The notes under the pieces were generated by a model. The model saw only the letters and a list, made by a program, of their open reading frames with translations, did no database searches and was not told where the DNA came from. The position numbers were made by a program, and so were the translations under genes. A DNA stretch of 64,000 bases from Simmondsia chinensis. Taxonomy: Eukaryota > Streptophyta > Magnoliopsida > Caryophyllales > Simmondsiaceae. The stretch is taken from positions 2,889,702 to 2,953,701 of the forward strand of contig JAGTTD010000019.1 in NCBI GenBank assembly GCA_018398585.1. Direction: 5' to 3'. The first letter of the stretch is position 1; each line of letters starts with the position of its first letter. This document shows positions 35,301 through 46,500 of this stretch, piece by piece.

Positions 35301-38198
35301 TTTTCTTTAGTTTACCTCTACCTTACATAAAATATCATATAAACCACCACAAAAATGCCAGTAAAAATAACGACCAATAGCATAACAGCTATCTAAAATC
35401 TTTGTGTTAACAGGACGAGAGAGGAATTACAAGGAGGCAGAGGATATGGTCAGGGGGATATGATCCTTGCTACTCAAATTATGCAGAAGAGTACTTCAAT
35501 AGAGTTGATGTTCAATCTTCCTTCCATTCAAACATCAATAGACCAAATAATTCTAACTTTAGATGGAAAGTTTGCAGGTCAATCTTTGCTTTTTTCTAAC
35601 TAATTTGCTTAAATATTTTACATTTCTAAAAATGATTTTAAAAACAACGAATGAGAAGGGTAAAATGTTCAATATATACATCTGAGGATAACATTTTGTT
35701 TGAAAAAGAACATGGGAAATATGTATCAATAGGAGCAGTAGTTGTATAGTATGTTGTCATGCAACTAAGAAGATGATATGACAATTAAAAAGATAATAAT
35801 TCGTCGAGTGGAAAATAAGGTGATGGATAATGTTACTCTTTGATAATGCATATGATCCTTAGTGTCATTACAGAGTATAATAATAATAAAACAAAAAACT
35901 CATCCACAGACATCCAAAGTAGTTTGACTAGAAACACTTGCAAATGTAAAAAGGAAATGGGACGAGAAGCATGGCAGTTGACGTATTAACTGATAATGAA
36001 GTTAATGCTCTTCTCCGTTTTTTCCACAACTTATGACACTTCATGCTCTTTTTCAAAATACGTTGCATACTTTTGTGTATATAGAAAACATTTTACCCTT
36101 CACTTTTTTTTTACTCAAATATAGTGCCTTCTTAATTTTTTTTTCCTTTTTTCTTTTTCCGAGCATTTAATTAGTATAGATAATCTAATTTTCCTCTGCA
36201 AAATTGTTTTTGCAGTGATCCAGTATTCAATACATATAACTTCAGTGTTGAATCAGTACTACCTATCTACAAGAAGCTCATATTAGGAGGCCTTCAAATT
36301 TGGATTTACAGGTACCTGCTTCTTACCATTTTTTTTTTTTTTTTTTTTGATAATTAGCGACAAAGTCGCAAAACATAACAGGCAACTCAAATAAGCTAGG
36401 CTCAAGAAAACCCGAATAAACTCGGGAAAAAGAAATACAAAACAGAAACTCAAAAAAAAAGGGGAAACGATAAACAAGCACTACAAGGCTATATCAACAT
36501 TGGGGGAGGTACCTCCTTCTTACCATATGTATATACATGCATATAGTCGTGGTTTACAGATCTGCAGTCTCATTGTATTCCAATTGCAGGGTATTACAGA
36601 CATAACATAACAAGTCATGATGATTACGAGGCTACTAAAGAAGTACCATTATATAACATCCGATTGCATAATGGCTAGTTCGAAATTTATAATATAATAG
36701 TTGTTATTTTATATTGGAGCCTCTACTTAATTCCATGGCCTTGGATAATCAACATAAATGTGACTTTCTCTGTGGGTCAGCGGAAAGATTAGGCTCGTTT
36801 CCTAAAGGGAGTAACTGCTAATTACTATACATAAAGCATGATAAGATTGATTGAATATGTAAAACCAAAAAAAACAACATTCCTAGTGTCCCAAGAGCTC
36901 CCACCTAAACAGGGTCTGGGGGTAGATGCACGCAGTCTTCCCCCTTCACGATGCTATCCTGAAGAGACGCTATTTCTAAGTACCCCTAACCTGAGGGGTG
37001 AAAACTTCCCAAGAGGTCACCCATCCTGGTACTATTCTCTCCCAAGCATACTTAACTTTGGAGTTCTAATAGAATCCGGTGCTTACGTGTTGGTCCCCAC
37101 TTTGATGTAAGATTGACTGAATATGTAATAAAAGAAATTTGAACATGAAAGGCTAAAAATTATAAAAGCGAAAATTTTGAGGTTCAAGTGGTCGGTCTTG
37201 CAAAATCAAAGTCCAACTATGAAACATGAAAATGGTTTTTTAATCCCGGGATCTCGCCCAACTTGCTAGCATCTTGACTAGTCTACAGACAATACGCATT
37301 CAAAAGTTTCTTTATGTGCAACGAGATAATTAAGTTGGGACCCATAAACATAGAGTGCAAGAGCACATTAGGCTTTGTGTTTTAATGAGAGTATTAATGG
37401 CACTGGATTCCATTAGAACTTCAAAATTAAGCATGTTTGGACGAGAGTAGTACCAAGATGGGCGACCTTCTGGGAAGTCCTTGTGTTGCAAACCCTTTAG
37501 GAATGGGGTCCTCGGAAACAATCTCCCAACATGGTTACACCCTGAAGGGGTAAGGCTGCGTACATCCACCCCTCCCAGACCTCTCTTATGTGGAAGCCCT
37601 TAAAGCACTAAGTCTGTTATTGTTGTTGTTGGTGAATGTTTAAAAATAATATTATGTGGGTCTGAAAATGGATGGGAAAAATGGCAGTGGGGATGCAGAT
37701 GGGAGAGTGCCAGTGATAGGGAGCAGGTACTGGGTTGAGTCCCTTGGTCTTCCCCTCAAGTCTCCTTGGCGTTCTTGGTTTCACAATCATCAGGTTTGCA
37801 CTTTTCTCTCTCTCTTTTGTAAGTGAGAGAGGCTAAGCCGAGTCAGACTCGTCAGGCTCAAGGCTCGATTCGTGAACATCTTTCTTATTTGCAAGTTCAT
37901 TCAAGCTCAATATAGGGACCTTTGAGCTCGATTAGCCTCAAACTTAACTTGCTTAGGCAACATTTAGGCTTATAATTGTGCTAAATTAGCTTAGCCAACA
38001 AACTTGAACTTCTCTATTATTCAGAATATAAATAATAGTGTAAAATTGCAGGTAGGTGGAAGGGTGGTGAAGTATGAAGGGCTGACATTGGTGACAGTAA
38101 GAGGGGCAGGGCACTTGGTGCCTCTCAACAAGCCTAGTGAAGCTCTTGCTCTTATCCACTCTTTTTTATCCCGCGAAGATCTTCCCTCCCAGAGATGA
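29370..38198 (+). CDS. Serine carboxypeptidase-like protein (SCPL1), 10 exons, complete
   Basis: Secreted or vacuolar S10-family alpha/beta-hydrolase; family members are carboxypeptidases or acyltransferases. Exons: 29370-29649, 30428-30535, 31647-31742, 33093-33185, 34041-34129, 34637-34906, 35414-35577, 36216-36311, 37688-37793, 38052-38198. They join in frame to 482 residues. The N-terminus is a signal peptide ([20 protein letters not shown]). Then come [27 protein letters not shown] (oxyanion hole), [12 protein letters not shown], the nucleophile in [15 protein letters not shown], the Asp motif GDADGRVPV and the His motif [13 protein letters not shown]. The elbow is GESYGG, not the usual GESYAG still present in its tandem copy. 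Class II-like by sequence; substrate unknown. Confidence 0.93.
30757..30870 (-). mobile_element. L1-type 3' fragment in SCPL1 intron 2
   Basis: A T-tract followed by GATAAGTCATAAATAAGAGC marks a minus-strand LINE 3' end with poly(A). The related stretch 46405-46500 in SCPL2 shows it predates the duplication. Confidence 0.5.
31868..32195. repeat. MITE with TTGGCAA-type inverted ends, SCPL1 intron 3
   Basis: The left side has TTTGACAACAAGGTAATTGG and the right has CTTTATTCAGTTGCCAAAC, with TTTACCC-rich interior arms. Relatives are at 47088 (interrupted) and about 61800-62097. Confidence 0.6.
35120..35330 (-). mobile_element. RTE-type LINE 3' fragment in SCPL1 intron 6
   Basis: The reverse complement encodes a degraded RTE C-terminus (METIRHDLTYLNL-like, EEMVIDRI). 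A shorter remnant at about 55150-55215 in SCPL2 shows it predates the duplication. Confidence 0.65.
36330..36506 (-). mobile_element. L1-type 3' fragment inserted at the SCPL1 exon 8 donor
   Basis: On the minus strand it ends GACTTTGTCGCTAATTATC followed by a poly(A) of about 20. The 20-bp flanks aggtacctgcttcttaccat (36310-36329) and aggtacctccttcttaccat (36507-36526) are its TSD. SCPL2 has the empty site (56197-56215). The TSD includes the splice donor AG/GTACCT. Confidence 0.88.
36863..37107 (-). mobile_element. Full-length 5S-headed SINE in SCPL1 intron 8
   Basis: The minus strand holds a 5S head (ACCAACACGTAAGCACCGG keeps the 5S 5' half well) and the body. The TSDs at 36842-36862 and 37108-37128 are 21 bp with one mismatch. 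It is absent from SCPL2. Confidence 0.88.
37394..37632 (+). mobile_element. 5S-headed SINE with complete 5S 3' end, SCPL1 intron 8
   Basis: Begins TTAATGGCACTGGATTCC, aligning with 5S TAATGCACCGGATCCC, so the first 20 or so 5S bases are missing. It continues to GTCCTTGTGTTGCAAACCC and then the body and a TTG tail. SCPL2 has the empty site (gagagtattattgaatg, 56884-56900). Confidence 0.85.
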
Positions 38199-38267
38199 TT
38201 AATTTAATTTTTCGATGAAATTTTGAAGTAAAAGTGTTGTCAGATGTACAATGATCGTAAACAAGCC

Positions 38268-38517
38268 TAACTGAGCTTTTTTAGTGTAATATATTTGCTT
38301 AAATATTACCCAATGAGGTCATATTGAAGCCTAAATGAACCTAGTCCAAGCTTAAACGAGTCCAAAATAGCCTATATTGAGCATAAATGAGTCAAAATAG
38401 TGTAAGCCTGATTTGAAGCTCACCGAGCTTAGATCGAGCTGAGCCGAGCCCAAGCTTTTGACAAGTCAAGCTTGAGCCCAAACTTTCAGAGCTCGGCGAG
38501 TTTCAAATACACCCCTG
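38268..38517. mobile_element. Left-truncated copy of the GAGC-rich hAT MITE at the duplication junction
   Basis: Carries the right part of the element at 24842, ending ATACACCCCT with flank gcactggt. Its left part was never copied, which places the duplication breakpoint inside the MITE. Confidence 0.7.
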
Positions 38518-39325
38518 CACTGGTAATTCTTGAAATTGTGAAAGCCTTATGTCTTTGACCGGAAACTTACTACTACCATTCTAAAAATGATATCGAACAA
38601 TGTGGTCAGTTATGTGAAGGGTTACCAACATGGAACTAAAAGTTCTAAGTCTTAGTGGGAGTTCTAAGTATTCTAAGTTCCATGCATAAGTGCAATGATG
38701 GATCAACACGGAATCACAAGTTGCAATTTTAAGCGGGAGTCCTGATCCTTCCAAGTTCCGTGCATACGTATTACAATGTTGAATTTAAAGTTTCTCTAAA
38801 AACCATAAGAGGATTTCTGTGTGCTTATAAAAGTACACATATCAAAATAATCCATAAGTATACATATTTATTCAATAATGCGTTGCATTTCATATGGCGC
38901 CTACTGAGCAATCATAAATATTGTTTTTCCATTTACTATTTATAACTATAATTTGGGGGATCTACAGCGAGAGGATAATTCAAGAAATAAAATACAATAC
39001 TAATCAAGTAAGATACGAGTCAACCAAAAAGTGCAATCTAAACAGCACTCGATCACAACCTAGAATACACACCAAAGATCAACTAGGTGAATACATACAA
39101 CTTTTCTCATAATCTCGTCCGTAAAGATTGGAAAAAGTTGAACTTAAAATAAAAGTATCTTAAATATTATTTCTATTATAGGGATATTCTTACTATATAA
39201 GTGAGAGTTTATTAAAATTGGAGTTGATGTGAGTCCATTAATCATAGATTACGTGACTCAGTACATGCAGCCATCATGTGTTGTACTGAAAGATGAGAAG
39301 GCAATCGCCTAAGAGTCGTATTCGT

Positions 39326-39976
39326 TGTTGATGTATTTTTAAAATAGAGTATTTAAATAAAGTGTTTGAAGTTTTTCTCATACTTGATTTTGAAGTGTAT
39401 TGGCTTGTATAAGGTGTGTTAACACACAGCCCAACAGAACTAACTTGAAGTGTCTGTGTGTCGACATACAGATCTTACAGAATTATAGTAACGTGGTTTT
39501 TTTTGGTATTTGGCGGTTGGGTTTTGATAAGTTTGGGACATCGTCTAAACATTATTTCCTTATATATTTTCCCCTTGGTTATTTGAAGAACACATATAAA
39601 AGATCTTTACTTCCAAAGTATTGTGATATATTAAAAGGGGAAGTGCCACTTCGTGAAGGAACGCGTCTCTTCATGAAGAGACACTTAAAAACTATAAATA
39701 ACCCCTTCACTGATGATGAATTTATGAAAAATATTGCAAGAAACACTTGTGTATATTCATAAGAAAGTGTTGTGATACGTACTTGAAAACTTCATTCTCA
39801 TTGATATCTCTTCTATCCCTCCTCTTACACATTCTCATTTCATTTTATTTGGTTGTCATTGTATCCCCGAGACTATTTTGTACTCCGAAAGAAGTCTTAA
39901 AAAAAATAATTACACGGCCTCGACACCTGAGATCTTTGGTTACTTGATTCCCGATTTATTGAGAAATTCTCCAACA
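39326..39976 (+). mobile_element. Solo LTR (651 bp), same family as 48411-49162
   Basis: Starts TGTTGATGTATTTT and ends TTCTCCAACA, with TG-CA ends. The flanks ttcgt (39321-39325) and ttcgc (39977-39981) are a 5-bp TSD with one change. It has a TATA-like CTATAAATAACC near 39692 and one TGTGTCGACA palindrome near 39458. Unit A lacks it (near 27005). Confidence 0.8.
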
Positions 39977-40089
39977 TTCGCAAGGATTGAGTGCGCCACT
40001 ACTTACCACTGTGGAGGAGCAGCTAGTGTACCATCCTTTTTCTTTGTGGTTCCAATTCCATTGACAATGCCGAACAGATAATTGTTTAG

Positions 40090-43000
40090 GGATTTTTTGG
40101 TCGGATCCACCTACCCATAGCTGACTTTGCACCCCGAACCACCCACCTCACCTCGACCCTGACCTGGACCCACGATTCTCGACCCACCACAACCCATCAC
40201 ACAGCCGAGCCGCCCAACCCACCACAACCCACAACTCTCAACCCACCACAACCCACGATTCTCGACATCGACCCACGATCCTACGCACCACCACCACCTC
40301 TGACCCACCTCACCACACCGACGACCCACCTCTGACCCGCCACTTCCACCCACCACCACCACACCGAAGACTCAACACCGTACCAACCCGGACCCACCTC
40401 ACCCTCGCTGACACCGAACCTCCCCCACCACCAGACATCGAAACATCACCCATCCACCACCACCACCACACAGTCGAGCCCAGGTAAGTAAAAACCGGCC
40501 ACCACACACCTAGTTGCACCCATTCACCCACACACCACCACCACCACACACGCCTCTGACAGTCTAATCTAGTACAGAGGGCCGGACCACCAACGCAGTA
40601 CCGTCCTCAAGGCTGCCACCGACCACCACCTCCATAAGGCCAAAGGATCAGCCGACCGGCCCAAGTAAGTAAAAACCGGTCGGTCCAAGGTTTGAATCCT
40701 CATCCTTCTACTTCGATCTCTCGTCTTTTAAGTTCTAGTAATAGTGTGACTCTTTAAATTCCCTTTTATTTTGCATTGTTTACCCAAAACGTGAGGCCAT
40801 CTTTTCAGGGGGTGGGGAGAAGGAGAGAGAGGCCAAAAAGGGATAGAAATCTAAGAATAGGGACACTAAATATAGGGACATTGAAACAAGAGGGCAATGA
40901 GGTAGTCCAAATGATGATGAAGAGAAGGATCAATATCCTTTGCCTACAGGAGACTAAATGGGCGGGCTCTAAGGCAAGGGAGATGCTAGGACATAAACTG
41001 TGGTACTCAGGGAAAACCACAGGGAGGAATGGTGTAGGAATTATAGTCGACAACAGTCTTAAGGATAAAGTAGTCGAAGTGTCAAGAACTGGGGACAGGA
41101 TCATAGGCATCAAGATGATCGTAGATGGGGAGATAATGAACGTGATCAGTGCTTATGCATCACAGACTGGAATACCAGAGAACGAGAAGGCCGCATTTTG
41201 GGAGGACTTAGACAGAACAATGCAAATCATACCACAAGAGGAAAAAGTGGTGATTGGTGGGGACTTCAATGGGCACGTTGGCGAGAAAGAGGAGGGATAC
41301 GCGACAAACCATGGAGGATTTGGTTTTGGAACTAGGAACGCAGAGGGGAAATCCCTTCTGAACTTCGCGGTCATTTATGAGCTCACAATTGCCAACACCT
41401 TTTTCAAAAAGCGTGACGAGCACCTCATCACGTATCAAAGCGGAGAGGCGAGGACTCAGATCGACTACATGCTACTAAGGAAGAGGGCACAAAGACAATG
41501 CAGGGACTGTAAGGTCATCTGAGGAGAGGACTTATCTAAACAAAATCGGGTGGTGTGTGCGGATGTAAAGGTCAAGAAGTGGGTCAGAAGAAGCAGGAAA
41601 CACGTGTAGAGACGTACCCGTTGGAGAGACTTGAAGGGGGAAAAACTTAGAGCCTATAAGGAAAGAGCGGATTTAGAGCTCGATTGGGACGAGGAGGGAG
41701 ATATTAACCGAAAGTGGAATGAATTGGCCCAGAAAATCAGGAGTTTGGCACGCTAAATTTTGGGAGAGTCAAAAGGTGGGACAATCACCCACCGAGAATC
41801 ATGGTGGTGAGGAGAGGAATTCCAACAGAAGATTAAAGCGAAACGAGACCAGTTTAAGGAGTGGGAGCGTAGTAAAGAAGAGGGAAAGAGAAAACAATAC
41901 CAGCAAGCCAAGAAAGAAGCGAAGAAAGCAGTTAGTGAGGCAAAGTGAAGAGCATATGAAGAGTTCTACAAGAGGCTGGATACCAAAGAGGGAGCCAGGG
42001 ACATATACAAGATAGCCAGAGCAAGAGACAGAAAGGCGAGGGACCTGGGGCAAGTAAAATGCATTAAAGGAAAGAATGGGCAGGTATTAGTGGAAGGGCA
42101 TCAAATTAAAGCTAGGTGGAGAGCCTACTTCCACGATCTATTCAACAACCAGGAAAGCGCAGAGATAGATTTAGGGGAGCTCCAGACTACGGAAGAGGAT
42201 CAGAACGAATGCTATTGTGAGCAAATCACCCCAGAGGAGATCAAGGAAGCCCTAAAACATATGGGTAGGGGAAGAGTAGTTGGTCCAGATGGGATACCCA
42301 TTGAGGCATGGAAATGCCTTGGTCAGAGGGGTTTCAGCTGGCTAACAAAACTCTTTAACCAAATCTTGATGGGGAACAAGATGCCGGAAGAATGGCGGAA
42401 GAGCACACTGGTCCCATTCAACAAGAACAAGGACGATATCCAAAGCTGCGCCAATTACCGGGGGATCAAATTGATGAGTCACACCCTCAAGTTGTGGGAG
42501 AGAGTAATAGAAAAGAGAATACGACAACAGACGGAAGTGACCGAAAACCAGTTTGGGTTCATACCTGGGAGATCAACAGTAGAAGCCATTCATCTTTTAC
42601 GGCGGACGATAGAGCAATACAGGGAGAGACAAAAAGAACTCCACATGGTCTTCATGGATTTGGAGAAGGCATATGATGGAGTACCAAGAGAGGTACTGTG
42701 GAGAGTGTTGGGAAGGAGAGGCATCCCGATGCCTTATATTCGGGTCATTAGGGACATGTATGAAGAGGCACATACTAATCTGCGAACAGGGGAAGGGGAG
42801 ACAGACACTTTCCCTATTACAGTAGGGGTTTATCAGGATTATGCCTTGAGTCCCTTCCTGTTCATTCTAGTGATGGATGAGCTCACTAGACATATCCAAG
42901 GGGAGGTACCTTGGTGCATGCTCTTCGCAGACGACATAGTTCTGGTAGGGGAATCCTGTGCGGACATAAACGGGAAGCTGGAGCTATGGAGAGGCGCCTT

Positions 43001-43785
43001 AGAATCGAGGGGTCTAAGGATTAGCATATCTAAGACCGAGTATGTGGAATTCAAATTCGACCGTTCCACCACGACCAGCACCGAGGAGGTTAAGATTGGA
43101 GCAGAAGCCGTATCAAGTAAGGGGAGCTTCAAATATCTGGGATTCATGATACACCAGAATGGTAAAGTGGATGAGAATGTTAACAATAGGATTAAAGTAG
43201 GCTGGCAGAAATGGAGGATGGCATCCGGGGTGATGTGTGATAGAAAGTTCCTGCTAAAGTTAAAGGAAAAATACTATAAGACGGTAGTAAGACCGGCTAT
43301 GCTATATGGGGCAGAGTGTCGACCAATAAAACAAAATCAAACACAGAGGATGAAGGTGGCTGAGATGAGGATGCTATGATGAATGTGTGGCCACACAAGA
43401 AAGGATAGGATTAGGAATGATGTGTTACGAGGTAAGCTGGGGGTAGCCTCGATCGAGGATAAATTGAGGGAGGACTGCCTAAGATGGTTTGGACATGTCA
43501 GCAGAAGACCGACTTCAGCCCCAGTCAGGAGGTGTGAACATCTCAACACAACGATAAGCAGAAGAGGGAGGGGCAGACCAAAGAAGAGTTGGCTGGAGAC
43601 AATTCGTCAAGACCTAACCCACCTAAACCTAAGAGAGGAAATGGCCTCAGACAGGACACGTTGGAGGGCTAGTATTAGGATAGCGGAGATGGTAAGAGCA
43701 GAGTAGGGCGGGGAGTGGCTGGTAGTCTAAGACCCTTAGGCAAGCCTAACCTCTAGTGTAGTACTTTTTTTTTTCTTTTTTTTTA
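40090..43785 (+). mobile_element. Near-complete RTE-clade LINE
   Basis: The insert is absent from unit A. It has a C/A-rich 5' region (40110-40560) made of CCACC and ACCCA motifs, then two repeats of AAGTAAGTAAAAACCGG about 181 bp apart (40483 and 40664). One long ORF region follows, then a short 3' UTR ending in a T-rich tract (43764-43783). No clear TSD was found, so the ends are approximate. Confidence 0.82.
40758..43706 (+). pseudogene. RTE LINE polyprotein (endonuclease + reverse transcriptase), six nonsense codons
   Basis: A single reading frame spans about 975 codons with no frameshift. The N-terminal apurinic endonuclease shows IGTLNIGTLKQEG, NILCLQETKW, SAYASQTG, GGDFNGHVG. The central RT shows WRKSTLVPFNKNKD, YRGIKLMSHTLKLWERV, QFGFIPGRSTVEAIHLLR, FMDLEKAYDGVPRE, ALSPFLFILVMDEL and catalytic FADDIVLV. 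The end is [27 protein letters not shown]. Stops lie at 41520, 41607, 41754, 41808, 41946 and 43377. Most would revert to CGA, CAG or CAA by one C-to-T change. The RT motif usually QGSALSP reads QDYALSP. No in-frame ATG precedes the endonuclease. Confidence 0.9.
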
Positions 43786-43833
43786 TGCATGGCTATTGAT
43801 TGATGGTTTATCTGCAGGCACTCAACTACTACT

Positions 43834-43967
43834 TCAGGTTGGGGGTCCCCGGAAATAGTCTCCTTTCCTGCCGGAAGGGGTAAGGCTGCACCCCCCCCCC
43901 CCCCCCCCCGACCCTGCGTTCTACGGGAGCCGCAAGGCACTGGGACTGTTATTGTTGTTGTTGTTGA
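43834..43967 (+). mobile_element. Body-only SINE with expanded C-tract
   Basis: Starts CAGGTTGGGGGTCCCCGGAA, contains 19 consecutive C (43891-43909) in the body, and ends CACTGGGACTGTTATTGTTG plus TTG repeats. Confidence 0.85.
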
Positions 43968-44343
43968 TCCAGGGTGGGCTGCACTCAAGCAAAAGAAAAA
44001 GGAAACTCTTTATCTTGTCTCGTGATACCACTTGAATCCCATATTCCAAATTTGTGGTCACCATGGCTCTCATTTTCTCTACTAAAAATGTGTTCTTATC
44101 CCAATTGTTTGTTAATTCAAGAGTAGCTTAAGGAAAAGTGTCATCTTTAAAATCATTTTAGGATCAAAATGTCCAATGCAATAGAAAAAAAAAAGGTTAA
44201 CCTAATCAGTCGATCGAACCATAAAGTTTTGAAGCAAAGAAAGTGCTCCCACCACAGCATCTCCCACTGGATCGAGCTTAGAGTTTCTGTATTGGTTAAG
44301 CTTTCAACTCTGAAGTTAAAGGTTTTGAGTTCAAACTCGTCTG

Positions 44344-44344
<1 letters not shown>

Positions 44345-44384
<40 letters not shown>
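44345..44384. repeat. TA microsatellite, SCPL2 upstream
   Basis: About 20 units of (TA)n; the matching place before SCPL1 (near 28880) lacks the expansion. Confidence 0.95.
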
Positions 44385-44385
<1 letters not shown>

Positions 44386-44539
44386 ATAAGGAGAATACAA
44401 CATTTTCACTAAAATAGGAAACGAACACTTGGGAAGGGAGATGATGAGTTCAACCCAGGATTTTTTGCTTGAAAGTCTGAAAGTTAAACCACTGTACCAA
44501 CACCCATTAGCTTATCACACCCATCACCACAACCGACTT

Positions 44540-44672
44540 AATGTCTCAAGGGCTCCTGCATACACAAGGTTCTGTTGGGGGGGGGGGGGGGGGGGGGGGG
44601 GGGAGGGGCCTTACCCCTTCAAGGTACGACCTTTAAAGGGAGATTAAATCCGAGGATTCCCAACCTAAGAAT
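44540..44672 (-). mobile_element. Body-only SINE with 27-G tract, partner of 29040-29174
   Basis: On the minus strand the body C-tract has become 27 C (G at 44577-44603). The flanks share atcacaccca and atcgcaccca. Position and strand match the SINE before SCPL1. Confidence 0.78.
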
Positions 44673-44789
44673 TATCGCACCCAATATAAACAAATTATAC
44701 CCTCTTTATCAATATTACAAAAAAATAATAATAATAAAAATAAAATCCCATTGCCCATTTGAGGGGCCAACTGGCTGGGCATGCCCCCG

Positions 44790-44797
44790 TATATAAA
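44790..44797 (+). promoter_or_regulatory. Probable TATA box of SCPL2
   Basis: TATATAAA, 72 bp before the first ATG, kept from the SCPL1 promoter (29282-29289). Confidence 0.5.
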
Positions 44798-45829
44798 GAA
44801 ACAAAAGCAAGCACTAAAAAAAAAAAAAACCCAAACCTTCCTATTGAAAGAAACTGAATATTCTGATCATGAAAAGTGGAAATTCCTATAAGCTTAAATG
44901 GATAGTTTTTTCTAATAATGTTATTGGTTACAGTTACTATAAGATGCATAAAAGCATCATCATCGGATGAAACGTTTAAGGAAGAAGATAAAATAAAAAG
45001 TTTACCGGGGCAGCCACAAGAACCCAAAATCACACAATACTCAGGGTACATCACAGTTAACCAACAAAATGGAAGGGCTCTTTTCTACTGGTTCTTTCAT
45101 GCTCTTTCTCAAGCTTCTTCTAAGCCTCTTCTCCTTTGGGTTAATGGAGGTAATCTCTTCTATCCGTGTTCTGTTCCGAATTTATGTTTTTCAACCTGTT
45201 TAGGGTTTTTTACTTCATTGGTATATTCTTTAATATTTGTAAGTTTATTCAAATTGGTGTCTTTTATTTTTTGTTATGTTTAGATTGTCTACAATATTTA
45301 TAAATTTGTTGAAATTAATCTCTCATTTTTCTTTCAAATCATGTTTTCATTTTTCTCTGGTGTTTTGTCATTAGTTGGGGGAGCTAAATTGTCATAATAT
45401 AAGATATGAAGGATTATTTTAAATAAAAAAGGAAAATTAGCGTAAACCCATTTGAATACACTTACCAATCTTAGGGTATTTTTTCAACAAAAGGAAAAAA
45501 AATGAGTAATCAATTTAAATGAACTTAAAAATGATAGGGAGGGACCAATGGAGTAAATAGCTTACTTGTTTTACGTTCTGACTTGAGCTCGATTAAGAAA
45601 TGAGGTCCGTGGTGACATGTAATATTGCCTTGGTGCATCCTGCATCTTGTTCCTCGAGTATAGTGGATTATTTTCTCCTGTTACTGTAGTTTTTCCTTCA
45701 ATTACGAGTTTTCCACATAAATTTGTACATCATTTTTTTGAGTTCCTTACACTTAACTAAATTGAAGATAAGCACCAAATATTTGCCCTCATGATTTCAT
45801 AATTTAATTTTCACGCACATTATATTATA

Positions 45830-46072
45830 ACCAAAGAGGGTACCAACACACCGTCACCGAATCCCATTAAAACTCTGAAGTTAAGCGTGTTTGGGCGAGA
45901 GCAGTATCAGGATGGGTGACCTCCCGGGAAGTCCTCACCCTCAGGTTGGGGATACTTGGAAACAGCCTCTCGTCGGGGGGTAATACCCTGAAGGGGCAAG
46001 GCTGCGTACATTTGTTCCCCCCAAACCTTGCTTAGGCAAAAATCCTTGAGGCACTGAATATATTCTTTTTTT
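45830..46072 (+). mobile_element. Full-length 5S-headed SINE in SCPL2 intron 1, perfect 17-bp TSD
   Basis: Starts ACCAAAGAGGGTACCAACAC, 5S head with box A and box C, then body ending GAGGCACTGAATAT. The flanks acgcacattatattata at 45813-45829 and 46073-46089 are identical. SCPL1 has the empty site (near 30355-30372), so it came after the duplication. Confidence 0.93.
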
Positions 46073-46404
46073 ACGCACATTATATTATATTTTAATTTTT
46101 AAAAAAATAGGGCCAGGGTGCTCAGCAATAGGACATGGGGCGGCGCTGGAGGTGGGTCCTCTAAAAGTCACTCAAAATGGAGTTGCCCTTTCCTTCAAAA
46201 ATTTTTCCTAGTAAATTTTTTATTTTGTTTTTAATTTTATTATGTCTTTTTTTCGGTTTTTAAGTAATCGGGATAAAAACTAAATTATAAACGAAAAAGA
46301 ATAAAAAAAATCATTTCCAAAATTCGTTTTTCAGTTTTTCAATGGAAAGTACAATTGATCCTCGCCAAATGAGGTTATATATATCCTCACTCTTATGAAA
46401 CCTG

Positions 46405-46500
46405 TATATTTTTTTTGATAAGTTGAAAGCAAGAACTCGAGATATAAAGTAGAATGCACTTATAAAAAGCAAGAACTCGAGATACAAAGTAATACGATTG
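46405..46500 (-). mobile_element. L1-type 3' fragment in SCPL2 intron 2
   Basis: TTTTTTTTGATAAGTTGAAAG and two repeats of AAGAACTCGAGATA; the counterpart is 30757-30870 in SCPL1. Confidence 0.45.

Larger units (their letters stand above)
24960..38265. repeat. Tandem segmental duplication, unit A (contains SCPL1)
   Basis: 24960-28230 matches 38270-44060, and 28500-38265 matches 44070-57940, in the same order and direction. Shared anchors include GTGTAATATATTTCTG-like DNA after the MITE, TCTTGTCTCGTGATACCACT at 28171/44013, and every SCPL exon. Unit A carries its own later insertions, such as the SINEs at 28231 and 36863. Confidence 0.88.

Noticed and set aside
40111..40549. Minus-strand Gly/Trp/Val-rich open frames
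   Set aside because: They are by-products of the CCACC-rich LINE 5' region; composition, not coding, explains them.
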